A stretch of 64,000 nt of DNA, from the IMG/VR virus record IMGVR_UViG_3300023235_000008, positions 166,060 to 230,059 of that record; one strand, written 5' to 3'. The notes below the pieces were generated by a model. It was not told where the DNA came from and searched no databases. It worked only from the letters and a program-made list of their open reading frames with translations. The position numbers and the translations under genes are program-made. This DNA is from a virus. Shown here piece after piece: positions 17,885 to 23,631 of this stretch (positions within the stretch are counted from its first letter, which is position 1; each line of letters opens with the position of its first letter).

Positions 17885-18251
17885 CAATATAGTTCAACTT
17901 GGGGCGGCGGCACGTTTAAAAACACCGATGTCTCAATCGGAATATGAAGATTTTTCCGAAGAAGCCGATGATATGGGTTTCAATATCGGTGCGGGTTATA
18001 TTAATGAAACCATTGATATGATTTTTATCAGGGAAGAAAGTTTTGATATTTTCGAACAGTTTCACGAACACGATATCACTGGTGTATTCGCATCAGCACG
18101 TGAAAGTCTAATCGAGATGGTTGAACATTTTAAACTTGATGCCGACCTTGACGATATCCGAGACTTTATGGATATGTATTATAATGGGGCAGACGATACC
18201 ATGTCGTATGCCAGTTGGGAAAACTTCGGAACAGGAAAGGGCGCATTATGA
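17877..18251 (+). CDS. Unknown acidic protein
   Basis: 124 residues if it starts at TTG 17877, 108 if at ATG 17928. The upstream extension (SNIVQLGAAARLKTP) keeps protein-like composition and overlaps the preceding stop as other genes here do, but neither start has a good ribosome binding site. Acidic and soluble, with no motif recognised. Confidence 0.6.
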   Translation: MSSNIVQLGAAARLKTPMSQSEYEDFSEEADDMGFNIGAGYINETIDMIFIREESFDIFEQFHEHDITGVFASARESLIEMVEHFKLDADLDDIRDFMDMYYNGADDTMSYASWENFGTGKGAL

Positions 18252-18559
18252 ATGATAAAGATTATGTTGTGGTTACGTGTGTTTCGTCTTATCGTATGCG
18301 GTATGTTATGCATAAAGATGACCTACAAAAACTCAACACAGAAAAACCAGTTAATCCGATTGAGTGGGCTAACGACATCGTAACATTGGACCAATGCGAA
18401 GAGTTTTCACAAGAGCATATGGGTGAATATATCCTAGACACGGTTGAAATGGCAGAAGATGATGTCATTGAACTATTCGATAAAGATAATGATTATCTTA
18501 GTTCATGGACGAAAGAGCAAAAGATTGAATCTATTAGAAAATCATTAGATGATGAATGA
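18248..18559 (+). CDS. Unknown acidic protein
   Basis: 103 residues from ATG 18248, overlapping the previous stop (ATGA) and preceded by AAAGGG. After the TGA stop the same frame stays open for another 39 codons (18560-18676) with protein-like sequence and no start codon. So this could be a readthrough product, or a longer gene shortened by a nonsense mutation. No motif recognised. Confidence 0.65.
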   Translation: MNDKDYVVVTCVSSYRMRYVMHKDDLQKLNTEKPVNPIEWANDIVTLDQCEEFSQEHMGEYILDTVEMAEDDVIELFDKDNDYLSSWTKEQKIESIRKSLDDE

Positions 18560-18695
18560 ACGTCTACAAAAGAGTATAATAAGGCTTATCAAATTTGCAT
18601 CAACGTAGATACAAATGGACCAACGGATGTATACCTAAACGATGCCGAGGTAAATGCAGTATTAAAAACTTTTTTATAAAAAATGCAAAAAAGGC

Positions 18696-18724
18696 TTGAC
18701 TTATTAATATATATGTGATAGAAT
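18696..18724 (+). promoter_or_regulatory. Strong sigma70 promoter
   Basis: TTGACT 18696-18701, 17-bp spacer, TAGAAT 18719-18724. It precedes the small gene at 18781 by a 57-nt leader. Confidence 0.8.
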
Positions 18725-18780
18725 GTATAAATAGAATAACAGCACAGAATACTTCAGTGCACAATATAGAAAGAGATACA

Positions 18781-18975
18781 ATGACTTCAACACTTTTAAC
18801 ACAACCAATAACACTCAGCTTATCAGATTATCGACCGATTATCCGTGCGTGTATTGCCGTGCTTAAAGGTTGGGGTAGTATTCAATCAGAACATACAGCG
18901 CTACCCGTATATACACGATTTAATATGGATAAAAGCGCAACGAGGGTTCAAGGAGATGGTGGAAGTTCATTCTAA
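18781..18975 (+). CDS. Unknown small protein, last gene before the tRNA array
   Basis: 64 residues with AGAGA upstream of the ATG, its own strong promoter and an intrinsic terminator 30 nt after the stop, so it is a single-gene transcription unit. The sequence SLSDYRPIIRACIAVLKGWG suggests one amphipathic helix. Unknown function. Confidence 0.7.
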   Translation: MTSTLLTQPITLSLSDYRPIIRACIAVLKGWGSIQSEHTALPVYTRFNMDKSATRVQGDGGSSF

Positions 18976-19006
18976 CACAAAATCTTAAAAACGAAAGTTT
19001 TACGAA

Positions 19007-19037
19007 CCCTCTAAACCGCAAGTTTAGGGGGTTTTTT
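19007..19037 (+). terminator. Intrinsic terminator
   Basis: Ten-base stem (CCCTCTAAAC pairing GTTTAGGGGG with one G-U pair), five-base loop CGCAA, followed by six T. Confidence 0.92.
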
Positions 19038-19056
19038 AATGAGCGTAAAAAAGATG

Positions 19057-19085
19057 TTGACAAAAAGATATAGGTAGAGTAATCT
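19057..19085 (+). promoter_or_regulatory. Promoter at the head of the tRNA array
   Basis: TTGACA 19057-19062, 17-bp spacer, TAATCT 19080-19085. The first product would be the hairpin repeats and tRNA-Pro. Confidence 0.7.
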
Positions 19086-19150
19086 ACTGAAGATAAGCAG
19101 TCAAGACCGGCGAACAACAAAGGTTGTTCAGATATATGGTAAGGCTGGCA

Positions 19151-19223
19151 CAGTAAAGAATAGCCCGTAAGGATACTAACTTTACTGCAGTAAAGAATAG
19201 CCCGTAAGGATACTAACTTTACT
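19151..19223 (+). repeat. Tandem pair of 36-nt hairpin repeats
   Basis: 19151-19186 and 19188-19223 are identical, one base apart. Each can fold as a hairpin closed by AGTAAAG/CTTTACT with a GTAA tetraloop in the inner part. They lie in the transcribed leader between the array promoter and tRNA-Pro. A processing site, protein-binding RNA or small RNA are possible roles. Confidence 0.85.
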
Positions 19224-19282
19224 AAGCAGAGGTTCGAAGCGTTTACGTGGATTGCCAATCTAAAATGTTATGTGTGTTTTGT

Positions 19283-19357
19283 CAGGGTGTAGCTCAGTCT
19301 GGCCAGAGTGTCGGTCTTGGAGTCCGAAAGTCGCAGGTTCGAGTCCTGCCACCCTGA
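19283..19357 (+). tRNA. tRNA-Pro(TGG)
   Basis: Acceptor CAGGGTG/CACCCTG, D stem GCTC/GAGT, anticodon loop CTTGGAG, T arm GCAGG-TTCGAGT-CCTGC. A T-T mismatch closes the anticodon loop. CCA is not encoded. Confidence 0.85.
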
Positions 19358-19397
19358 CAGAATACATATAGAGAGAATATGGGCGGGTACGCAACAC

Positions 19398-19415
19398 CGT
19401 AAGTCCCAGAGATTA
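19398..19415 (+). repeat. 18-nt repeat, copy 1
   Basis: CGTAAGTCCCAGAGATTA, repeated at 19628-19645. In this copy it can form a small hairpin CGTAA/TTACG with the following bases. No function known. Confidence 0.7.
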
Positions 19416-19474
19416 CGTGAGTTAACGGTCCACGCTGACAATCGGGTTCACAGCATGAAATAGGGCAATCGGAA

Positions 19475-19597
19475 TCAACCGTTATCGTCTTTATCTGTTA
19501 TATTATAATAAATGTGAAGACCAATGGAAATCGGTATCACAGATAATATTGCAATAAACTTAATAGTTTCCCAATCGAAGGTGACGATAATATCCAT
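19475..19597 (-). CDS. 40-residue membrane protein
   Basis: Minus-strand ATG at 19597, stop at 19475. MDIIVTFDWETIKFIAILSV continues into IPISIGLHIYYNITDKDDNG, a single membrane helix with a charged tail. A perfect late box TATAAATA ends 5 nt before the ATG. It is the only plausible minus-strand gene in the first half of the tRNA array. Confidence 0.6.
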   Translation of the reverse strand: MDIIVTFDWETIKFIAILSVIPISIGLHIYYNITDKDDNG

Positions 19598-19602
19598 ATA
19601 GA

Positions 19603-19610
19603 TATTTATA
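19603..19610 (-). promoter_or_regulatory. Late promoter box, leaderless spacing
   Basis: TATAAATA on the minus strand, 5 nt upstream of the ATG of the 40-residue membrane protein. Confidence 0.65.
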
Positions 19611-19627
19611 CTAGGGGCAGCTTAAAG

Positions 19628-19645
19628 CGTAAGTCCCAGAGATTA
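19628..19645 (+). repeat. 18-nt repeat, copy 2
   Basis: Second copy of the sequence at 19398-19415. It begins a 150-nt stretch before the next tRNA that has no gene but several hairpins, such as CTAGCG-TGGT-CGCTAG at about 19698-19713 and AAATAGT/ACTATTT at about 19735-19754. This may be an unassigned RNA. Confidence 0.6.
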
Positions 19646-19782
19646 GTTACCCCGGTGGTCCTACGGTACGTTGTTTAACCGCTTCGTTATCATGGTCTAG
19701 CGTGGTCGCTAGGGTGAAACAGGCTGGGTAGTAAAATAGTGTGGTAACTATTTGAACCCCGTCCCTAGTAGCCAAAAGTTTA

Positions 19783-19915
19783 GGATTGGTAGCTGAGAGG
19801 CACAGCGGCACCTTAATGGGTGTGTCGAAACATAAGCACGTAACAAACTCGCCGAGGACGCTCGAACGATAAGGTTACGCCTGTTACGTTGGTTCAAATC
19901 CAACCCAATCCACCA
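19783..19915 (+). tRNA. tRNA-like gene with about 55 extra nt, identity unresolved
   Basis: Acceptor GGATTGG pairs CCAATCC and is followed by ACCA. D arm GCTG-AGAGGCA-CAGC and T arm GTTGG-TTCAAAT-CCAAC are perfect. Between them lie 80 nt instead of about 23. GCACC/GGTGT could be the anticodon stem, with the six-base loop TTAATG, which would suggest Leu(TAA) or Ile. The remaining 55 nt, with a CGTAAC/GTTACG stem, would then be an insertion in the variable region. The exon boundaries cannot be fixed by reading. Confidence 0.6.
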
Positions 19916-19999
19916 TTTCGCCAAGCGTATCTCGATACTGTCCGAATGCAGTACATAAGCAACGAATGTCGTTGATATTGGGACCGCTACTTTTTTTAA

Positions 20000-20075
20000 T
20001 CCCTACGGGCGAGCAAGCGAACGCACTGGTCTGTTAAACCAGCATTGCCTCGGGCGGTACGAGGGTAGGGAGCCA
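20000..20075 (+). tRNA. tRNA-Asn(GTT), aberrant D and T loops
   Basis: Acceptor TCCCTAC/GTAGGGA, G discriminator and CCA. Anticodon arm CTGGT-CTGTTAA-ACCAG. All segment lengths are canonical. The T loop is GGCGGTA instead of TTCRANT, and the D loop has no GG pair, so the usual elbow contacts are missing. Confidence 0.7.
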
Positions 20076-20086
20076 ATATATATTAT

Positions 20087-20189
20087 CGTGGATGTCAGAA
20101 GCGTTTAAGCTTCGGGTATATTACAACTTTCGTCCCATGGGATGGGTGCCGAAGTGATATATCTGCTGGTGTAAGCCCAGTGCCCACGC
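20087..20189 (+). ncRNA. tRNA-like structured RNA, possibly a degenerate interrupted tRNA
   Basis: CGTGGAT can pair with GCCCACG (one mismatch) and GCTGG-TGTAAGC-CCAGT forms a T-arm-like hairpin directly before it. A GAAGC/GCTTC hairpin takes the D-arm place, and a long hairpin with a ten-pair base (GGTATATTAC/GTGATATATC) takes the anticodon-arm place. Could be a tRNA with an insertion in the anticodon arm, but the exons cannot be joined into a clean loop. Confidence 0.3.
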
Positions 20190-20456
20190 CTATTTAGTGA
20201 CCGTTACAGACAGGTTTTGGCAACCTCTCATAAGCAATACTAGTAAAAGCTTTGGATGGGGAAACACCAAACGGCACTAATCCAGTTTGCGATAGCTTAA
20301 TAACTCTTGGATAAGCGCACTAAGAGTAAAGCGTCTGGTATTTCGCCAGAAGATGGTAAACGAAAGGAATAATGCATTATTCCAAGTAGTTGCGGCACTG
20401 ACCACCTCGCAAAGCCAAACTTAGGGTAGAAGCAGCATTATGCTCCCCTCCTTTAT
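20190..20456 (+). other. Gene-free stretch with many hairpins
   Basis: No reading frame with coding character. Several perfect hairpins, for example AGGTT/AACCT at about 20212, TCTGG-TATTTCG-CCAGA at about 20334 and the palindrome GGAATAAT-GC-ATTATTCC at about 20366. Probably part of a long structured transcript; I recognise no RNA family. Confidence 0.4.
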
Positions 20457-20567
20457 TAGCGTGAAAAACGGAGGTATTGCAGTTCGATTCTGCTGATCTT
20501 GTTCGTAAGAAAAATAGTGGTCTGTTGTGGGTAGCACCCAGCCTATGGTTTCGAATCCTTCACGCTA
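20457..20567 (+). ncRNA. tRNA-like structured RNA
   Basis: The ends pair perfectly over nine bases (TAGCGTGAA/TTCACGCTA). A T-arm-like hairpin GCAG-TTCGATT-CTGC lies near the 5' end, and TTTCGAATCC lies just before the 3' arm, so two T-loop-like sequences are present. No anticodon arm is evident. A permuted or recombined tRNA is possible. Confidence 0.3.
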
Positions 20568-20582
20568 TAGTAAATACCCACA

Positions 20583-20670
20583 CCAGAAGTTGGGCAGGTG
20601 GTGAGCCTCGGGGATTGTAAATCCCTCGCGTATGTATGCTTTAGAAGTTCGATTCTTCTCTTCTGGACCA
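20583..20670 (+). tRNA. tRNA-Tyr(GTA)
   Basis: Acceptor CCAGAAG/CTTCTGG, ACCA encoded. Anticodon arm GGGGA-TTGTAAA-TCCCT, long variable arm as expected for Tyr, T arm AGAAG-TTCGATT-CTTCT. Confidence 0.92.
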
Positions 20671-20698
20671 ATTTTATTTAACAGACTAATTCAAATAA

Positions 20699-20776
20699 CT
20701 TCCCATCGTCTAGTCTGGTTTAGGACGCTGCCCTTTCAAGGCGGAAACACGAGTTCAAATCTCGTTGGGAAGACCA
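20699..20776 (+). tRNA. tRNA-Glu(TTC)
   Basis: Acceptor CTTCCCA/TGGGAAG, ACCA encoded, anticodon arm CTGCC-CTTTCAA-GGCGG, T arm ACGAG-TTCAAAT-CTCGT. Confidence 0.92.
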
Positions 20777-20781
20777 ATTAA

Positions 20782-20861
20782 GGGGGCAGTGGTCTAAGTC
20801 AGGTTCAAGACGCCGGTATTCCATCATCGGAAACAGTGGTTCAAATCCACTCACCCCGCCA
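20782..20861 (+). tRNA. tRNA-Gly(TCC)-like with eight-base anticodon loop
   Basis: D stem GTC/GAC, anticodon stem CCGGT/ATCGG fully paired (one G-U) around the eight-base loop ATTCCATC, T arm AGTGG-TTCAAAT-CCACT, 3' end GCCA. The acceptor pairs only partly (GGGG with CCCC, then mismatches). Reading from the 5' side gives anticodon TCC with A37. The extra base could mean a frameshift-suppressor tRNA or simply decay. Confidence 0.55.
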
Positions 20862-20922
20862 TATTTTGCGGAGCGTTTCCGTGTACCCGCTCCATTTTAT
20901 ATAGAGTTTCTTTGATTGTTTG

Positions 20923-20931
20923 TGATATAAT
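20923..20931 (+). promoter_or_regulatory. Extended -10 promoter, leaderless type
   Basis: TGATATAAT (TGn plus perfect TATAAT at 20926-20931), with the ATG six bases later. No good -35 is visible, as is usual for extended -10 promoters. Confidence 0.6.
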
Positions 20932-20937
20932 CAAAGT

Positions 20938-21554
20938 ATGAACACATGTAAAATATGCAATACACAGTTTATCAATAAACCTAAAACAACAGGTCTATAC
21001 TGTTCAATCTCCTGTGGAAATCGCAGTAGAGGAAATAAACTAAGAGAACAAAATAAGACAATCTATGTTCCGTCATCTTGCAAACGCTGCGGTGATGACA
21101 TTCCATATGAAAAAAGACGCAACACATTTTGCTCTAGTAAATGTGCTGCTACAGGAAATACAAACAGAAGGTATCTTCATACATCATATGCAAAGAATGC
21201 AACGAGGCATACAAACCAAGACATTCGGTTTCATACTTTTGTAGCAAGGCATGTGAGATTGAGAATAGGCGAGGGGCTACTGAAAAGAAAATTAAAAAAG
21301 GGGCAGTCAGAGGTCGCCCGACATTAAAAAGATATCTTCTACGAAAGAATGGACACTGCTGTGAAATGTGCAACGGGACGGAATGGATGGGCGAACCTAT
21401 TCCACTCGAACTTGACCATATTAATGGCGATGCGGGTAACAATATGCCCGACAACTTGCGATTATTATGCCCTAACTGCCATACTATAACACCATACTCA
21501 AATGGAAAAAATAGAGGCAATGGTAGAAAATCTCGTGGTGTCCCGCTAAACTAA
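20938..21554 (+). pseudogene. HNH endonuclease with zinc ribbons, broken by a frameshift
   Basis: The N-terminal frame (20938 to about 21168) holds paired Cys motifs (CKIC...CSISCG, CKRCGDDIP...FCSSKC). After about 21165-21175 the protein continues in the -1 frame with another Cys ribbon (CKECNEAYKP...YFCSKACE) and an HNH domain (CCEMCNGTEW, ELDHINGDAGNN, LRLLCPNCHT). The Cys-ribbon spacing shows that the two parts belong together. No standard slippery heptamer is seen at the junction, so an indel is likelier than programmed frameshifting. Such genes are free-standing homing endonucleases. It sits among tRNAs with a leaderless promoter. Confidence 0.75.
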
Positions 21555-21558
21555 TAAA

Positions 21559-21633
21559 GCCTCGGTAGCTCAATGGTAGAGCGATGGTGTGAAGTACCAT
21601 GCGTAGGGAGTTCGATTCTCTTTCGAGGCACCA
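21559..21633 (+). tRNA. tRNA-Phe(GAA)
   Basis: Acceptor GCCTCGG with TTCGAGGC, ACCA encoded, anticodon arm ATGGT-GTGAAGT-ACCAT, T loop TTCGATT. Begins 5 nt after the HNH stop. Confidence 0.92.
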
Positions 21634-21655
21634 TTTCAAAACTATGTTCTTAGGT

Positions 21656-21728
21656 GTGGTCGAAGGCAAACTGGTGAGCCGACAGATTGTGGTTCTGTTG
21701 TTATTGGATTCGAGTTCCAGCGGCCACC
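21656..21728 (+). tRNA. tRNA-His(GTG)
   Basis: Acceptor GTGGTCG/CGGCCAC, anticodon arm ACAGA-TTGTGGT-TCTGT, T loop TTCGAGT, discriminator C. The base before G1 is T, so the encoded G-1 needed by bacterial HisRS is absent. The 3' end reads CCCCT rather than CCCA. Confidence 0.85.
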
Positions 21729-21743
21729 CCTAATAACATATAT

Positions 21744-21820
21744 GCATAGGTGGCGGAAATAGGTACGCACAAGATTGCAAATCTTGACAGATGCTGGTGC
21801 AAGTCCAGTCCTATGCTCCA
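21744..21820 (+). tRNA. tRNA-Cys(GCA)
   Basis: Acceptor GCATAGG/CCTATGC, T discriminator and CCA, anticodon arm CAAGA-TTGCAAA-TCTTG, T loop TGCAAGT. Confidence 0.9.
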
Positions 21821-21869
21821 AAAATTTATCTTGTTGCCGGAACTGGTATACTTGGTATAATAATAATAA

Positions 21870-21944
21870 GGGTATGTAGCTCAAAGGAAGAGCGCCGCTC
21901 TGTCGAAGCGGAGGTTGGGATATCGTAATTCCTCATACTCGCCA
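21870..21944 (+). tRNA. tRNA-Asp(GTC)
   Basis: Acceptor GGGTATG/CATACTC with GCCA. Anticodon arm CCGCT-CTGTCGA-AGCGG. The T loop reads ATCGTAA instead of TTCRANT, like the ATCGTTA loop of tRNA-Ala(TGC) at 29528. A Leu-like D-arm remnant (TGCCGGAACTGGTATAC) lies just upstream at about 21834. Confidence 0.88.
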
Positions 21945-22113
21945 TTTAAAGAACGTGTCGTGTAGCAGCGACTAGTCGTGGACCCACCCACGATGATGAG
22001 AAGTGGTGTCGCAACCGCAAACAAAGGTCGTACCCGAAGGGTGGCTGTGAAGGCAGCAGTAGATAGATCGGTGGAGTCGCTTATGGCATTGATTCCGAGA
22101 TATTCCTTCTTAA
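21945..22113 (+). other. Structured intergenic stretch
   Basis: No coding frame. Strong pairings such as TCGTGG-ACCCA-CCACGA at about 21983-22002 and ACCC-GAA-GGGT at about 22034 suggest an RNA, but I recognise no family. Confidence 0.35.
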
Positions 22114-22190
22114 TGCGGTGTAGCTTAGTGGCTTAAAGCATTCGGCTCATATCTGAAAGATCGTTGGTTCGAATCCAACCACCGCCACCA
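22114..22190 (+). tRNA. tRNA-Met(CAT), elongator or Ile2 type
   Basis: Acceptor TGCGGTG/CACCGCC with a U-C mismatch at 1:72, ACCA encoded. Anticodon arm TTCGG-CTCATAT-CTGAA, T arm GTTGG-TTCGAAT-CCAAC. The 1:72 mismatch recalls an initiator, but the anticodon stem lacks the three G-C pairs, and a better initiator exists at 27930. Confidence 0.85.
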
Positions 22191-22220
22191 TTTTTTTATA
22201 TACATTTACAGGAAATCATT

Positions 22221-22577
22221 ATGGCTAAACTAGAAAAAGAGGTTATTAAGAACGAAACCGTTTGTGACGTAGATATGACTATCTTTAGCGGATCAACCGT
22301 TGGCGAAGTAGTCGATTATTTTGGGCAATACGAAAGAAGCTTTGAACTCGATGCGTTCTGGGGATACGATGGTATTGAACAGTTACTCATCAAGGATGTC
22401 GAACTCGAAAGCGACGATGATTTTGAAAAGCGTTGCGACGAAGAAGAAAATCGTCTGGAAGAACAACGAAAAATTCGTGAATCAAATAAACGCAAAAAAG
22501 AATTAAAAGAACGTAAGGCTGTAGAAGCCGAAGAAAAGAAACTCCTCAAAGAGTTAAAGAAAAAATACGAACAATAG
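22221..22577 (+). CDS. Charged coiled-coil protein
   Basis: 118 residues, with CAGGAAA before ATG 22221. The C-terminal 50 residues are almost all Glu, Lys, Arg and Leu ([20 protein letters not shown] onward), a long helix or coiled coil. The N-terminal half is acidic. Its stop codon overlaps the first two bases of tRNA-Gln(CTG). Unknown function. Confidence 0.7.
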   Translation: MAKLEKEVIKNETVCDVDMTIFSGSTVGEVVDYFGQYERSFELDAFWGYDGIEQLLIKDVELESDDDFEKRCDEEENRLEEQRKIRESNKRKKELKERKAVEAEEKKLLKELKKKYEQ

Positions 22578-22652
22578 GGGAATAGCACAGCCCGGTAGTG
22601 CGGCACGTTCTGAGCGTGATGGTCGTAGGTTCAAATCCTTCTTCCCCTGCCA
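22576..22652 (+). tRNA. tRNA-Gln(CTG)
   Basis: Acceptor AGGGGAA/TTCCCCT with GCCA, D stem GCAC/GTGC, anticodon loop TTCTGAG on a CACG/CGTG stem, T loop TTCAAAT. Starts inside the stop codon of the coiled-coil gene. Confidence 0.85.
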
Positions 22653-22661
22653 ACACATTAT

Positions 22662-22737
22662 AGGGCGGTAGCACAATTGGTAGTGCATTGGTTTTTGGTG
22701 CCGAAGGTTGTAGGTTCGAACCCTACCCGCCCTGCCA
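22662..22737 (+). tRNA. tRNA-Gln(TTG)
   Basis: Acceptor AGGGCGG/CCGCCCT with GCCA, anticodon arm TTGGT-TTTTGGT-GCCGA, T arm GTAGG-TTCGAAC-CCTAC. Confidence 0.9.
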
Positions 22738-22770
22738 AGATCACACAGTTGACCTTACATTATATGTTAA

Positions 22771-23091
22771 CACTTCGATCCAGCTAATGATACCAAAATA
22801 GTTTCAGGGGCAGCATTCAACTTCGGTGGCCAACGCGGTCGGGCAAGTTTTAAAATAAGCAAAGGAACGCCGAACTCATACGTGATAGTAACTGTTCCTT
22901 CATCATTCACTATTTCAAAAGGTGGCTCTACGTTAACAGTAGACCAACTAACTGTTAGTCCAACTGGTCCGATATTATTGGATAATAAAGGCAAGGGTTT
23001 ATTTTATGTTGGTGGAAGACTTACCATTCCGACCAATCAATCAGGTCAGGCAGGATTAACTGGCGACCTAACAATTTCAATAACAGAATAA
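22771..23091 (+). pseudogene. DUF4402-like protein fragment lacking its start
   Basis: Open from a TAA at 22768 to the stop at 23091, but with no start codon or signal peptide before the conserved sequence. VSGAAFNFGGQRGRASFKIS, then SYVIVTVPSSFTISKGGSTL, and a closing ...FYVGGRLTIPTNQSGQAG..LTGDLTISI, match the beta-sandwich DUF4402 proteins, which are secreted in many proteobacteria. Read from memory of the family, so a search is needed. Likely a 5'-truncated captured host gene; an in-frame GTG at 22882 would cut the domain. Confidence 0.6.
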
Positions 23092-23092
23092 T

Positions 23093-23172
23093 ACTTCCGT
23101 ATACCCTTCCGCTACGAACGGATTGAAAGGTTAGCTGGACACACGTGGGTTCAAATCCTACCGGGAGTGCCA
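23093..23172 (+). tRNA. tRNA-Arg(ACG)-like, D arm missing
   Basis: Acceptor ACTTCCG/CGGGAGT, GCCA encoded, T arm GTGGG-TTCAAAT-CCTAC. CCG-CTACGAA-CGG is a standard Arg(ACG) anticodon loop, but it begins only about 8 nt after the acceptor, leaving no room for a D arm. The 21 nt between the anticodon and T arms include a D-arm-like TTAGCTGGACA. Total length is normal, so the arms look rearranged. Confidence 0.6.
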
Positions 23173-23179
23173 AAACAAT

Positions 23180-23276
23180 GAGGGTGGGGTCTTTAGCTAA
23201 GACGCTGATCTGTTTAATCAGAGATAGTAGGTAAGCATCAATTCTAGAAATGATGCGAATCTTATCACCCTCGCCA
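23180..23276 (+). tRNA. tRNA-Asn(GTT) with a hairpin in the T loop
   Basis: Acceptor GAGGGTG/CACCCTC with GCCA, D stem GTCT/AGAC, anticodon arm CTGAT-CTGTTTA-ATCAG. T stem GTAAG/CTTAT encloses 25 nt instead of 7; most of this is a hairpin closed by CATCA/TGATG, followed by CGAAT, the 3' part of a normal T loop. The D loop lacks GG. Confidence 0.75.
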
Positions 23277-23296
23277 ATTATACAAAGGAAAATATA

Positions 23297-23383
23297 ATGG
23301 AAATAGCAATCGGATCGTTATTAATCGCAGCAGTCGTGGTAATCGGACTGGCAATGTTTCTTTTCTTTAAATCATCTTTTTAA
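23297..23383 (+). CDS. 28-residue membrane protein
   Basis: MEIAIGSLLIAAVVVIGLAM and a short FLFFKSSF tail form one membrane helix. AAAGGAA lies 7 nt upstream of the ATG. One of several tiny membrane proteins among the tRNAs. Confidence 0.6.
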   Translation: MEIAIGSLLIAAVVVIGLAMFLFFKSSF

Positions 23384-23468
23384 TATACGCCGGGAATATA
23401 ATATAATGTCAAAACTAAGCTAGCCATGGAAACTTGCGCATCCATGGTAGAATTAATCGCTTACTACT

Positions 23469-23546
23469 GGATACGAGCCAACTATTGGTTTGTTGGGGCG
23501 GCCTTTTAACCCGTGTCTATTCTCGGTTCGATTCCGAGCGTATCCT
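23469..23546 (+). tRNA. tRNA-Lys(TTT)
   Basis: Acceptor GGATACG/CGTATCC, D stem CCAAC/GTTGG, anticodon loop CTTTTAA on GCGGC/CCCGT (one C-C mismatch), T arm CTCGG-TTCGATT-CCGAG. CCA not encoded. Confidence 0.85.
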
Positions 23547-23562
23547 CGTCTGTCAATATATA

Positions 23563-23610
23563 GTTACCTCCACGCGGTGACGGATGGAAAAGTTCGATAT
23601 AATATCGAAC
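23563..23610 (+). ncRNA. Structured RNA element, copy 1
   Basis: GTTACC-TCCACGC-GGTGAC hairpin, GGATGGAAAA linker, then the perfect hairpin GTTCGATA-TAA-TATCGAAC. A second element at 29597 has the same order with ACC-TCCACGT-GGT, a GGAAA linker and a following hairpin. The conserved loop and linker with different stem sequences look like a small RNA motif. Confidence 0.5.
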
Positions 23611-23631
23611 CTTACTAAATACTATATGAAA

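Noticed and set aside
19151-19223. CRISPR array
   Set aside because: Only two adjacent identical 36-nt units separated by one base, with no spacers.
18920-19258. Minus-strand frame of 112 codons over the terminator and hairpin repeats
   Set aside because: It crosses an intrinsic terminator and the tandem repeats and has no ribosome binding site.
21484-21884. Minus-strand frames over the Phe, His and Cys tRNAs
   Set aside because: They are antisense to well-supported tRNA genes and have no initiation signals.
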